Shown piece by piece: positions 21,935-34,453 of a stretch of 64,000 nucleotides of DNA. Source of the DNA: Artemisia argyi (lineage: Eukaryota > Streptophyta > Magnoliopsida > Asterales > Asteraceae). A program made the position numbers and the translations under genes. The notes beneath the pieces were generated by a model. It saw only the letters and a list, made by a program, of their open reading frames with translations, was not told where the DNA came from and did not search any database. The stretch spans positions 12,567,465 to 12,631,464 of the forward strand of contig CM060692.1 of the NCBI GenBank assembly GCA_030686995.1, written 5' to 3'. Every line of letters begins with the position of its first letter. The stretch's first letter is position 1.

Positions 21935-23281
21935 TGATGCGTGGGAATCGCAACAGGCTTTACCTCTCGAGGGATCTCGAGAAGCTTACAACCCCCACCA
22001 GGCAGTGTACCTGATCGTTGTAGTATAGTATAGTGACAAGTACCGGGGGATTGATCGTTCAGCTTAGGAATAGTGTCGCTAGGATTAGAAAACCTAATTA
22101 CTAGTTCTAAAGGTGAGGGATGATTATTTTTGTATTTTTATATTTTTATGAAAGCAAGTAAAATCTCGGGTTTTGGAAGAGTGGGCGGAATTAGTTGCTA
22201 TTCAACTAACCCAAAACTAATATATAATCAAACTAAAATACTAAAAATGAAATTAAACTAAATTATACTAAGGTTGTGAGCAGTAATTGGAGAAATTGTG
22301 TTTACTTAGACTTCACTACTCCCTAGATATCTTTTACACGTTAATCACTTGTTATAATTGTATGGATGACGGATTGTATTCCTTAATATCATTCGTGGGG
22401 TGGCATACATAACTCCCCAACTTTATGAGCTCTTATCTCCTCCTACACCATGACCCAGCACAACTATAGGGATTGTAAACAGTGGCTCATGCATTAAATA
22501 CAACCAATAAAGACCTAGTACGCATCGGTTCATGTTTCTTAAGACGTTCAAGCATGTTACCATTTGGAGATCTGCCAGTTTTCTTAAGCCTAACATATAA
22601 AATCATTCATCCAAGACAAGAATAAACAAGTAATCAACACATAATCAACATCTAGGTTTCATTAGATCTAAGCAAACACAAACGAGATCTAGCCTAGCAT
22701 AATGGAATTGAGACAAGAACAAGATATAGACAACCAACACATAGACATATTGATTGAATTAGAAGAACACTTATCTCAATTACAATGCAAGGTATCAAGG
22801 GTTTGGAACCCTTGAAAAACCTGTAAAAGATGCACCAAATTCGTCTTTAGGGTTTCACCAAAACTTCTCTCCCTTTAATGAAAAAACTAGAAAACTATAT
22901 ATAGGAAAACTGAGGTGACGGCGTCAAGAGTAAGGGTGTGACGCCGTCATCTCGCCGCCAAATACTTCCTCGGACGGCCTTGATCTACTTATGACGGCCT
23001 ATGTGACGCTGTCAGCTACCACAGTATTTTATTCTTTGGGTCTTGACGTCGTCAAGAGCAATCTGTGACGCCTTCATGCACTGTTCCAGCATAGAAATTT
23101 GAGACTTTGCCGTTTTCTTCACTTTTATGCTCCAAAAACGTCCAAAATGGCTTCTTTTCCAGAATTCACTCTCCAAGTACCTAAAATCAGAAAAGGAACG
23201 ATTTAGGGCAATATTTGATCAAATAAAGTTGGATTCGGGCTTAAATGACCCCCTAAAAACGGATCATTTTTCGCCTCATCA
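21935..23281 (-). repeat. 5' LTR of X
   Basis: Read on the minus strand it starts TGATGAGGCG at 23281 and ends GCATCA at 21935. It contains the same palindrome cluster (22916-23075) and TATA box as the 3' LTR. Confidence 0.9.
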
Positions 23282-23286
23282 GAACT
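23282..23286. repeat. Right target-site duplication of X (GAACT)
   Basis: Identical to 14402-14406. Confidence 0.9.
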
Positions 23287-23640
23287 CATGGACCAAATTG
23301 ATTGTAGGTGATGTTTACATACCTTGTTTATGGTGAATTTAGATGGAACTCCTGGAGATGAAGCAACCATAAAATGGATTAGCAAGTGACAAAAAGAAAG
23401 GGGGTGTTGATAAGAGGATAAGTGTGTTTATGGTTTTGATTTTAGGGAAAAGAGGGGAGGGAGATCAAGAGAGTAACTGTAAAGGATTCTGATTTTTAGG
23501 GAAAAATTTCACAAATTTTAGTGTTTATGAAGATGGTGTGGCTGAATATGAAAGGCTGGAGGGAGGGATCCAAAAATGTGATTTTGATTTTGGGGAAAAT
23601 TAGGGCGGGATATAAAGAATATTTGGGGGGAGGACCAAAT
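23287..23640. other. Interior of CACTA element D right of X
   Basis: No supported gene. G-rich phrases such as GGGGAAAA recur; continuous with 14401 once X is removed. Confidence 0.45.
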
Positions 23641-24150
23641 TTTGGGAAAAACTTTTTAAGACAAATTTAAGATATAAATGTGTGACCATATATGATATTT
23701 GGTCACACTTTTCAAGTGTGTGACGTATATTTGTGGCTAAATTTTTAACAAAAGCTATCAGTCACATTTAAATAATATGGATTTGAGTATATGATTTAGC
23801 CACATACACAATTACTTCTGTGACTATATATGGATTTTGGTCACACTATTCAATTGTGTGACATATATTTGTTACATATGTATATATATAGTGTGACTAA
23901 TCTTTAAAGCTGATTTGTATCTGTCACACGTCCCGAATTAAAAGTGACTAAATAATCCAAAAATATTTACCAGTTACCCTATAGTCACATAAATATTCAA
24001 ATGTGTGACAATAGAATTCTGAAATGGTCACACAAATTGGATCAAGTGTGGCTGTTTATTTTATTCTGGTACATTTAGTCACATAAAAAGGTTGCTATGT
24101 GGCCATTCGAAAAACAGCATGTGTGACGAAATCCCAATTTTGTACTAGTG
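23641..24150. repeat. Right subterminal repeats and terminus of CACTA element D
   Basis: GTGTGAC, GGTCACAC, GTGTGACATATATTTG and TTTAGTCACATA recur in both directions. The last bases read CACTAGTACAAAATTGGG on the minus strand, marking the transposon end at 24150. The matching left terminus is not in the window. Confidence 0.7.
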
Positions 24151-24689
24151 TATATTATCAGACGAAGAGTCTCTGTTTTGTAACTTCAAATTTGAATTTT
24201 AGACACTTATATTAAAGATTCGTCTATTTGTATCTTTATCTTCTAAAACTGATTTTACCTTTATCAATATCTTTTATATTTCAATTACATAATCTATCTG
24301 GGCACATATATTTATAACTTATAGATATTTTCCCAATGAGAGTGGTGATGGTTTATTATCTTTTGCATCTCCAAAGATTCACATGTGTATGGATTTTACA
24401 TATGTATCATAATCTACTATTCTTGATCAACTTATCTGTGTTTACTGTATTACGTGGTAAAAATGTTGTGTTCCTGATTCCCAATTAAATCTTTGGTGAT
24501 TGATATGTATATTTTTAACATTTTATTTGTTCCAGTTTTTGCTAAAGTTACCGTCACTTAGTTTTTGGGTTCGGATTGTAAATAAATATGCATATTAATT
24601 GACTCTGACATTACTTTCTGGGTTTGAATGTGTTTATTTTAATTAGATTATTGCATATCAATTAAAAAATACTAATAATAATTCAATGT
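24151..24689. other. AT-rich flank, no feature seen
   Basis: No gene or repeat was recognised. It is continuous with 34449 onward once array T is removed, so it may be upstream sequence of gene R. Confidence 0.5.
24685..24689. repeat. Left target-site duplication of array T (AATGT)
   Basis: AATGT here is repeated at 34449-34453, directly outside the first and last LTR. Confidence 0.85.
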
Positions 24690-26339
24690 TGTAACAACCC
24701 CAAAATACCGCAGCGGAAGACTGTGTCACTGGGGTGCTACTTCATAATACAAAGTGCAAGTTATAGAAAACGACCTCTAAATGAGACGTTTTGAAAAGTT
24801 ACCATTTGATTAATGAATTCAAAGTTACAAACATGAGATTCCAAAGTATGATACATAAATGTATACAAAATGTTTTGAATGGTAAATGATAAAAAGTGTA
24901 AGTCTTCAGAATATGCAGCTTGACTCTAAGTTCCACGCACTAGCTATCGCCTTACTAACCCAATATAAAGATGCTAAAGTGTCAACACAATGGTTGGTGA
25001 GTTCAAAAAGTTTGTTTAACAAATAAATCCAATTGAAAATGATCACATAGCAAAGGAATCGTAAATCCACTCAGTTGCAAGTCCCGCCATAAGAGACTTT
25101 TAACCTGTGTGTTCACGACCCACTGCTAATATGTATTATGATTAAGACATTTGAGAATACGATATGTGTACATGAAAATGCTCAAAGATTAAAGACTACT
25201 GGGTGCCATTTCCCAAAGTTATGAGATTACTGGGTGCCATTTCCTAAAGTATAAAAGATTACTGGGTCCCATTTCCTAAAGTATAAAAGATTACTAGGTG
25301 CCATTTCCCAAAGTATAAAAGATTACTGGGTGCCATTTCCCAAAGTATAACTACTAGCCACTAAATAGAATACCACAATTAAGTATAACACAGTTATGTA
25401 TGTATGAAATAAAGTATAATGCAATCAAGTATAAGACAACCAAGTATAAAACAATCAAGTATAAATGCTTTGAGTATTTGTACAAGTAAGCAAGTAGTTT
25501 AAGCATTTATCTCCCCAAAAGAGTTTAAAACAAGTATGAAAAGAGTAGGGGCTATGACTCACCTTAAGCTTATGTAATGAGAAATGAAAGTGGTAGTCGA
25601 ATCGCGAAAGTCTCTAAGAGCAGCCTATAATATAACGTTGCGACTTAGGTTTGGAGTAACGTCTAAGAATACGAAGAATTGCCGATATATGTCTTGCATA
25701 ATTTTCATGATGTAGTACTTAGTATATAGTGTAAGTCATTAAATATAAATGGTTTATGAAACATGTATAGGTTGTATATCTCCTACTACTGTTCAAGCCG
25801 ACATAATTCAAAAGTCATGGAGTAAACGTTCGAGGAGCCAGGACACTTTAATTCATAAATCCACAACTCATCTCGACGGCTTAGTTAATGAACTCTTCAC
25901 ATGAGGCTCCCTACTATTGTAGTATTTGATAACATATATATAAGTTTTTGATTCGAAAAGTTACATGGTCTTTAGCCGTGGCTTTTCCGTGACCTTGGTC
26001 ATTGTTACCATGGTCTTGAGACTCAACCTTGGCTTTAGCCATGGTTGTGGTCTTGGCTTTAGGTCATTAGACCTCTTGGTCTCATCTAATTATAACCAAT
26101 ATATAGTTACTTGAATATTTCAAAATAGCTGTTAAGAAAATGAAGAAAATATCTTTCATTATTGGCTTTCTGGGCTCGTGCTCCAGTGTTTCTGTAGTAC
26201 GAGAATATGAAATAAAAATCAAATTTCGGAAAAGTAAATAGTAAAATGAATAGTAAAAGTGAATAGTAAAAGTGAATAGTAAAAATGAATAGTGAAATTT
26301 TCGGGAATAGAAGTTAACCTGAAAATGTGAATTATTACA
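24690..26339 (-). repeat. LTR1 of T (3' LTR), internally deleted
   Basis: Matches LTR2 and LTR3 at both ends but lacks about 1.7 kb that in LTR2 spans roughly 28508-30250. It holds five copies of the 32-bp minisatellite (25195-25350). Confidence 0.85.
25195..25350. repeat. 32-bp minisatellite in T LTR1, five copies
   Basis: Unit core ACTGGGTGCCATTTCCCAAA followed by GTATAAAAGATT. LTR2 has four copies and LTR3 six. Confidence 0.9.
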
Positions 26340-27033
26340 GTCTCTACCCCTTAAGGAGAACTTCGTCCCGAAGTTCAGTTGATGTTAACTACTTATGGTG
26401 TGTCTAAGAGAATTCTGGGTTTCAGGATCTCTAAAAATAGTGGTGTTTACTCTCATTCGTCTAAGGTTGTGGTTAAGGAGTCGTATTGGATGAAAATAAG
26501 CCCACTTATTTATAACTCATTACTTACATAAAGAAGCGTCCAAATTTATGTAAGTAAGGGATCATAAACTTATGGTTCGGTGATTTACAATTTCTTTATT
26601 TAAATAAAGAGGCGTCCCAATCCATTTAAGTAAGGAGATTCTAAATCATCCTACTTAAGAATTTCCGACACAAAATCCGCTTTCTGAGGCGGATAGTAAG
26701 ATAATCAAGTCATCAAATCCCTAAAGCTAAGCAATAATATTATTTAACTAAAATCTTGTGTCCCATCTAACAAGAACTGTCACAAGATCAAGTTAAATAA
26801 TTAGTTATTACTGAGCTCCATGTTCTTTATGACTCGACTAATCTCTGGGGTTCCTTATAATACTAAAGTCACATCATCTAACAGCGTGGAACTAAACCAA
26901 TAACTATTAAAAAGCATATGCGTATGTAGTGTGTGTAAGGCAAATAAAGAGGAGAGTCTTAACGTATATAGCAGTTATAGTCTAGGCACTAAATGCAAGC
27001 TAGTTCTCTATAACCAAGGCTCTGGTACCAATC
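26340..27033 (-). other. Internal region 1 of T: polypurine tract, hairpin, leader, primer site
   Basis: Next to LTR1 lies the purine tract (minus strand CCTTAAGGGGTAGAGAC, 26340-26356), then a perfect hairpin GAACTTCG-GGA-CGAAGTTC (26358-26376). Next to LTR2 lies the primer site TGGTACCAGAGCC (27018-27030). No coding frame was recognised. Confidence 0.8.
27014..27030 (-). promoter_or_regulatory. Primer-binding site, T internal 1
   Basis: TGGTACCAGAGCCTTGG on the minus strand, three bases after the LTR2 end. It matches the initiator tRNA-Met site TGGTATCAGAGCC with one change. Confidence 0.8.
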
Positions 27034-30000
27034 TGTAACAACCCCAAAATACCGCAGCGGAAGACTGTGTCACTGGGGTGCTACTTCATAATACAAAGTA
27101 CAAGTTATAGAAAACGACCTCTAAATGAGACGTTTTGAAAAGTTACCATTCGATTAATGAATTCAAAGTTACAAACGTGAGATTCCAAAGTATGATACAT
27201 AAATGTATACAAAATGTTTTGAATGGTAAATGATAAAAAGCGTAAGTCTTCAGAATATGCAGCTTGACTCTAAGTTCCACCCACTAGCTATCGCCTTACT
27301 AACCTGAGATAAACATGCTAAAGTGTCAACACAATGGTTGGTGAATTTATAGAGTTTGTTTAACAGATAAAGCCTATAGAAAATGATCACATAGGAAAGG
27401 AATCGTAAATCCACTCAGTTGCAAGTCCCGCCATAAGAGACTTGTAACCTGTGTGTTAACGACCCACTGCTAATATGTATTATGATTAAGACATATGAGA
27501 AAACGATATGTGTACATGCAAATGCTCAAAGATAAAAGACTACTGGGTGCAATTTCCCAAAGTTATGAGATTACTGGGTGCCATTTCCCAAAGTATAAAA
27601 GATTACTGGGTGCCATTTCCCAAAGTATAAAAGATTGCTGGGTGCCATTTCCCAAAGTATAACTACTAGCCACTAAATAAAATACCGCAATTAAGTATAA
27701 CACAGTCATGTATGTATGAAATCAAGTATAATGCAATCAAGAATAAGACAATCAAGTATAAAACAATGAAGTATAAATGCTTTGAGTATTTGTACAAGTA
27801 AGCAAGTAGTTTAAGCATGTATCTCTCCAAAAGAGTTTAAAACAAGTATGAAAAGAGTAGGGGCTATGACTCACCTTAAGCTTATGTAATGAGAAATGAA
27901 AGTGGTAGTCGAATCGCGAAAGTCTCTAAGAGCAGCCTATAATAGAACGTTGCGACTTAGGTTTGGAGTAACATCTAAGAATACGAAGAATTACCTATAT
28001 ATGTCTTGCATAATGTTCATGATGTAGTACTTAGTATATAGTGTAAGTCTTTAAATATAAATGGTTTATGAAACATGTATAGGTTGTATATCTCTTACTA
28101 CTGTTCAGGCCGACATAATTCAGAAGTCATGGAGTAAACGTTCGAGGAGCCAGGACACTTTAATTCATAAATCCACAACTCATCTCGACGGCTTAGTTAA
28201 TGAACTCCTCACATGAGGCTCCCTACTATTGTAGTATTTGATAACATATATAAAAGTTTTTGATTCGAAAAGTTACATGGTCTTTAGCCGTGGCTTTGCC
28301 GTGACCTTGGTCATTGTTACCATGGTCTTGAGACTCAACCTTGGCTTTAGCCATGGTTGTGGTCTTGGCTTTAGGTTATTAGACCTCTTGGTCTCATCTA
28401 ATTATAACCATTATATAGTTAGTTGAATATTTCAAAATAGCTGTTAAGAAAATGAAGAAAATATCTTTCATTATTGGCTTTCTGGGCTCGTGCCCCCATG
28501 TTTCTGTAGAAAACGTGATTCTGGACAACTTTCGCGTTTTAACTTTTTCATGAAACGGAATAGAAAGGCCTCTTTTTGCGTGTTTTATGTTCTATCACAG
28601 AAAGTATTTGGCAGATTTGCCGTAAAGTTTTGGTAATTTCAAATGGTCATAACTTTTGACTCGGGTACTCGTTTTGGGTGATTCAAATTGCTATGTTTTC
28701 CTTGTTAAGTCCTCTCTAACAGTAGGTAAGTGTCAAATATTATAGTTATACTATTTTGGTCATGGTTCTCCAAGAAAGTTACTAGTTTACTTGTTTAAAT
28801 ATCATAAGTTAACATATATATACATAACTTGTTTTACCAATTTTTATATATCATTAACATAATAACAAGACAATATATAGCATGAAAGAAACATAATAAG
28901 CATGAAAATGATGTTGAGTAAGAAAGTATAATAGGGTTTCTTACAACTTTTGGCTTTCTAAAGAAAGGAAGTCAAGTATGAAACTAGGACACTAAACCTA
29001 TGCTTGCAAACCCTTCACCACAACTCTTGAAACCCTTGCTAGCCTTGATATAGACCTTGTGAAAACCATTTAATCTTGGCCCCTAACACCTTGTGTAGCT
29101 CCTAATTCAACCATGGAATCACCAAACAAACTCTTGATTCATGTAGAGACTAACTATGTCTTCAACTTTGGTATGTAACTTATAACTTGGAAATCAAAGG
29201 ATCGAGGTTTTGTGATTTAAGTGTGGCGTTTGGAATGAAAAGAAAGGAATGGGTTAAGCTTGTATTTATACTATGAAGAGGAGGTTAGGATGGTGCCTAG
29301 GAAGGTGCCTTAAGGAGGTGCAAGACTTAGGATACTTTCCTAAACTTGGTGACCAAGTTTACACATGTTATGATCTAATGGATCAATTGTCAAGATCAAG
29401 CCACACAAGTGATGAATCCCTCCCCCCTATGGCGTTTTGAAAAAGGATAGGATGATGACTTGGTTAGTTGGTGATATTATCCTACCTATGGAGCTAGTTT
29501 TGACTCCATAAATTGCTAACCGTAAGTTGTTAAGTCACGAAACGTAAAACCGGGTATCCTAAAAATATGAAACTTGAAAGTATGGTTAAACATGTCAATA
29601 TACTCCATAATAAAATATAAAATGAGTGGTAGGTTCTATTGGGTTGCTCAAACCCTGCTAAAACTGGAAACACGGGTCTAAAACGCGTAATACGTAAAAC
29701 GTACGAAAGTTGCGTAAAATTGAGAAAAGTAAAATGTAACTTTTCTAATAGGATACTAATGACTTAAAATGACCTATAATGTCTAGGCTGGGCTCAGTCT
29801 AGTTTCGTTTGGTATTTAATGTCTCTAAACTTAAAACCATAAGCCTAAAAATCAAGGAATGATTTATAAAATCAAGGAATGATTTTTGGTCAAAGGAGGA
29901 GGGAAAAATATGTTGACTTTTTCCAAAAATGTGAAAACTCAAATCATCTTAGAAACACGGTGCAGGTATAGGCTAAGGTTACGGCTAAGTAAAAGTGCTT

Positions 30001-30382
30001 AAAAACGAAAATTCCTGTTTCTCACGGCCGAGGTTTATTCGGTCATATTTTTCTTAGTCATGATTAATTCTCTAATAAATCATGAGTGTATCAAACATTT
30101 TTCTGATGCGGGGAAAATTAAAGCGGTCGAGTTTCGCTGTGCGTAGGATTTTTAAGTGACGTTTTAACCTAAACGTGTATTTCATTAATAACTTTCCCGA
30201 AAATGATCAGATGAGTGTCAAACTTTTATTTTGCCATGGAAATGATTTATCATACAAGAATATGAAATAAAAATCAAATTTCGGAAAGGTAAATAGTAAA
30301 AATGAATAGTAAAAGTGAATAGTAAAAATGAATAGTGAAATTTTTGGGAATAGAAGTTAACCTGAAAATGTGAATTGTTACA
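27034..30382 (-). repeat. LTR2 of T
   Basis: 3.35 kb, TGTAACA to TGTTACA, closely similar to LTR3. Four minisatellite copies at 27538-27662. The short frames here lack conserved motifs. Confidence 0.85.
27538..27662. repeat. 32-bp minisatellite in T LTR2, four copies
   Basis: Same unit as in LTR1 and LTR3. Confidence 0.9.
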
Positions 30383-31076
30383 GTCTCTACCCTTTAAGGA
30401 GAACTTCGTCCCGAAGTTCAGTTGATGTTAACTACTTACGGTGTGTCTAAGAGAATTCGGGGTTTCAGGATCTCTAAAAATAGTGGTGTTTACTCTCATT
30501 CGTCTAAGGTTGTGGTTAAGGAGTCGTATCGGATGAAAATAAGCCCACTTATTTATAACTCATTACTTACATAAAGAAGCGTCCAAACTTATGTAAGTAA
30601 GGGATCATAAACTTATGGTTCGGTGATTTACAATTTCTTTATTTAAATAAAAAGGCGTCCCAATCCATTTAAATAAGGAGATTCTAAATCATCCTACTTA
30701 AGAATTTCCGACACAAAATCCGCTTTCTGAGGCAGATAGTAAGATAATCAATTCATCAAATCCCTAAAGCTAAGCAATAATATTATTTAACTAAAATCTT
30801 GTGTCCCATCAAACAAGAACTGTCACAAGATCAAGTTAAATAATTAGTCATTACTGAGCTCCATGTTCTTAATGACTCGACTAATCTCTAGGGTTCCTTA
30901 TAATACTAAAGTCACATCATCTAACAGCGTGGAACTAAACCAATAACTAACAAAAAGCATATGCGTATGTAGTGTGTGTAAGGAAAATAAAGAGGAGAGT
31001 CTTAACGTATATAGCAGTTATACTCTAGGCACTAAATGCAACCTAGTTCTCTATAACCAAGGCTCTGGTACCAATC
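30383..31076 (-). other. Internal region 2 of T
   Basis: Same length and layout as internal 1, with hairpin at 30401-30419 and primer site at 31057-31073. No coding frame. Confidence 0.8.
31057..31073 (-). promoter_or_regulatory. Primer-binding site, T internal 2
   Basis: Same as 27014-27030. Confidence 0.8.
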
Positions 31077-34000
31077 TGTAACAACCCCAAAATACCGCAG
31101 CGGAAGACTGTGTCACTGGGGTGCTACTTCATAATACAAAGTACAAGTTATAGAAAACGACCTCTAAATGAGACATTTTGAAAAGTTACCATTCGATTAA
31201 TGAATTCAAAGTTACAAACATGAGATTCCAAAGTATGATACATAAATGTATACAAAATGTTTTGAATGGTAAATGATAAAAAGCTTAAGTCTTCAGAATA
31301 TGCAGCTTGACTCTAAGTTCCACGCACTAGCTATCGCCTTACTAACCTGAGATAAACATGCTAAAGTGTCAACACAATGGTTGGTCAGTTCATAGAGTTT
31401 GTTTAACAAATAAAGCCTGTAGAAAATGATCACATAGCAAAGGAATCGTAAATCCACTCAGTTGCAAGTCCCACCATAAGAGACTTGTAACCTGTGTGTT
31501 CACGACCCACTGCTAATATGTATTATGATTAAGACATATGAGAATACGATATGTGTACATGCAAATGCTCAAAGATTAAAGACTACTGGGTGCCATTTCC
31601 CAAAGTTATGAGATTACCGGGTGCCATTTCCCAAAGTATAAAAGATTACTGGGTTCCATTTCCCAAAGTATAAAAGATTACTGGGTGCCATTTCCCAAAG
31701 TATAAAAGATTACTGGGTGCCATTTCCCAAAGTATAAAAGATTACTGGGTGCCATTTCCCAAAGTATAACTACTAGCCACTAAAAAGAATAATGCAATTA
31801 AGTATAACACAGTCATGTATGTATGAAATCAAGTATAATGCAATCAAGTATAAGACAATCAAGTAGAAAACAATCAAGTATAAATGCTTTGAGTATTTGT
31901 ACAAGTAAGCAAGTAGTTTAAGCATGTATCTCCCCAAAAGAGTTTAAAACAAGTATGAAAAGAGTAGGGGCTATGACTCACCTTAAGCTTATGTAATGAG
32001 AAATGAAAGTGGTAGTCGAATCGCGAAAGTCTCTAAGAGCAGCCTATAATAGAACGTTGCGACTTAGGTTTGGAGTAACGTCTAAGAATACTAAGAATTG
32101 CTTATATATGTCTTGCATAATGTTCATGATGTAGTACTTAGTATACAGTGTAAGTCTTTAAATATAAATGGTTTATGAAACATGTATAGGTTGTATATCT
32201 CTTACTACTGTTCAGGCCGACATAATTCAGAAGTCATGGAGTAAACGTTCGAGGAGCCAGGACACTTTAATTCATAAATCCACAACTCATCTCGACGGCT
32301 TAGTTAATGAACTCTTCACATGAGGCTCCCTACTATTGTAGTATTTGATAACATATATCTAAGTTTTTTATTCGAAAAGTTACATAGTCTTTAGCCGTGG
32401 CTTTGCCATGACCTTGGTCATTGTTACCATGGTCTTGAGACTCAACCTTGGCTTTAGCTATGGTTGTGGTCTTGGCTTTAGGTCATTAGACCTCTTGGTC
32501 TCATCTAATTATAACCATTATATAGTTACTTGAATATTTCAAAATAGCTGTTAAGAAAATGAAGAAAATATCTTTCATTATTGGCTTTCTGGGCTCGTGC
32601 ACCCGAGCTTCTATAGAAAACGTGATTCTGGAAAACTTTCATGCTTTAACTTTTTCATGAAACGGACTAGAAAGGCCTCTTTTTGCGTGTTTTATGTTCT
32701 GTCATAGAAAGTATTTGGCAGATTTGCCGTAAAGTTTTGGTAATTTCAAATGGTCATAACTTTTGACTCGTGTACTCGTTTTGGGTGATTCAAATTACTA
32801 TGTTTTCCTTGTTAAGTCCTCTCTAACAGTAGGTAAGTGTCAAATATCATTGTTATGCTATTTTGGTCGTGGTTCTCCAAGAAAGTTACTAGTTTACTTA
32901 TTTAAATATCATAAGTTCACATATATATACATAACTTGTTTTACCAATTTTTATATATCATGAACATAATAACAAGACAATATATAGCATGAAAGAAACA
33001 TAATAAGCATGAAAATGATATTGAGTAAGAAAGTATAATAGGGTTTCTTACAACTTTTGGCTTTCTAAAGAAAGGAAGTCAAGTATGAAACTAGGACACT
33101 AAACCTATGCTTGCAAACCCTTCACCACAACTCTTGAAACCCTTGATAGCCTTGATATAGACCTTGTGAAAACCATTTAATCTCAGCCCCTAACACCTTG
33201 TGTAGCTCCTAATTCAACCATGGAATCACCAAACAAACTCTTGATTCATGTAGAGACTAACTATGTCTTCAACTTTGGTATGTAACTTATATCTTGGAAA
33301 TCAAAGGATCAAGGTTTTGTGATTTAAGTGTGGCGTTTGGAATGAAGAGAAAGGAATGGATTAAGCTTGTATTTATACTATGAAGAGGAGGTTAGGAAGG
33401 TGCCTTAAGGAGGTGCAAGACTTAGGATACTTTCCAAAACTTGGTGACCAAGTTTACACATGTTATGATCTAATGGATCAATGGTCAAGATCAAGCCACA
33501 CAAGTGATGAATCCCCCCCCCCCTATGGCGGTTTGAAAAAGGATAGGATGATGACTTGGTTAGTTGGTGATATTATCCTACTTATGGAGCTAGTTTTGAC
33601 TCCGTAAATTGCTAACCGTAAGTTGTTAAGTCACGAAACGTAAAACCGGGTATCCTAAAAATATGAAACTTGAAAGTATGGTTAAACATGTCAATATACT
33701 CCATAATAAAATATAAAATGAGTGGTAGGTTCTATTGGGTTGCTCAAACCTAAAACTGGAAACACGGGTCTAAATCGCGTAATACGTAAAACGTACGAAA
33801 GTTGCGTAAAATTGAAAAAATAAAATGTAACTTTTCTAATAGGATACTAATCACTTAAAATGACCTATAATGTCTATGCTGGGCTCAGTCTAGTGTCGGT
33901 TGGTATTTAATGTCTTTAAACTTAAAACCGTGAGCCTAAAAATCAAGGAATGATTTATAAAATCAAGGAATGATTTTTGGTCAAAGGAGGAGGGAAAAAT

Positions 34001-34448
34001 ATGTTGACTTTTTCCAAAAATGTGAAAACTCAAATCATCTTAGAAACACGGTGCAAGTATAGGCTAAGGTTACGGCTAAGTAAAAGTGCTTGAAAACGAA
34101 ATATCCTGTTTCTCACGGCCGAGGTTTATTTGGTCATATTTTTCTTAGTCATGATTAATTCTCAAATAAATCATGAGTGTATCAAATATTTTTCTGATGC
34201 GGGAAAAATTAACGCGGTCCAGTTTCATTGTGCTTAGGATTTTTAAATGACGTTTTAACCTAAACGTGTATTTCCTTAATAACTTTCTCGAAAATGATCT
34301 GATGAGTGTCAAACTTTTATTTTGCCATGGAAATGATTTATCATACGAGAATATGAAATAAAAATCAAATTTCGGAAAAGTAAAATAGTAAAAATGAATA
34401 GTGAAATTTTTGGGAATAGAAGTTAACCTGAAAATGTGAATTGTTACA
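31077..34448 (-). repeat. LTR3 of T (5' LTR)
   Basis: 3.37 kb, six minisatellite copies at 31582-31769. Its right end, the 5' end of the LTR on the minus strand, carries TTTACTATTCA-type repeats (plus strand about 34378-34410). Confidence 0.85.
31582..31769. repeat. 32-bp minisatellite in T LTR3, six copies
   Basis: Same unit as in LTR1 and LTR2, with the highest copy number. Confidence 0.9.
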
Positions 34449-34453
34449 AATGT
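34449..34453. repeat. Right target-site duplication of T (AATGT)
   Basis: Identical to 24685-24689. Confidence 0.85.

Larger units (their letters stand above)
14407..23281 (-). mobile_element. Complete pol-less Athila-like LTR retrotransposon X
   Basis: Two nearly identical LTRs of about 1.35 kb, with TGATG/CATCA inverted ends, enclose 6.2 kb and are flanked by the TSD GAACT. On the minus strand the order is 5' LTR, primer site for tRNA-Asp type, gag (20314-21810), ATHILA ORF-1-like frame with stops (18320-19615), 2.5 kb noncoding region and 3' LTR. I find no protease, reverse transcriptase, RNase H or integrase anywhere inside. The high LTR similarity implies a young insertion, so enzymes must have been supplied in trans. 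X lies inside CACTA element D. Y (56389-62702) is a relative with matching LTRs and 3' region. Confidence 0.9.
9157..24150. mobile_element. CACTA-type DNA transposon D with captured gene fragments (host to X)
   Basis: The right end is seen: on the minus strand from 24150 the sequence reads CACTAGTACAAAATTGGG, a CACTA-type terminus. Dense subterminal GTGTGAC/GTCACAC motifs follow (23641-24150), and the same motifs occur at the left (9164-9490). The left terminus itself is missing, which fits copia element C1 having inserted into the subterminal region. No transposase was found. Without X (14407-23281) the visible part is about 6.1 kb. It carries exons resembling CDKG and PERK kinases on the minus strand, so it looks like a gene-capturing, non-autonomous CACTA. 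Confidence 0.6.
24690..34448 (-). mobile_element. Tandem three-LTR non-autonomous retrotransposon T
   Basis: The order is LTR1 (24690-26339), internal 1 (26340-27033), LTR2 (27034-30382), internal 2 (30383-31076), LTR3 (31077-34448). LTR ends are TGTAACA/TGTTACA (LTR1 ends ATTACA). Both internals are 694 bp, carry a primer-binding site and a polypurine tract, and code for nothing. A single 5-bp TSD (AATGT) encloses the whole array, so it behaves as one insertion that gained an LTR-internal unit by unequal recombination or arrived in that form. LTRs far longer than the internal region and no ORF make it a large non-autonomous element. LTR ends and leader resemble gypsy elements A and B. Confidence 0.85.

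Noticed and set aside
25195..31769. Possible CRISPR array
   Set aside because: The repeats are contiguous 32-bp minisatellite units without unique spacers, in a plant LTR.
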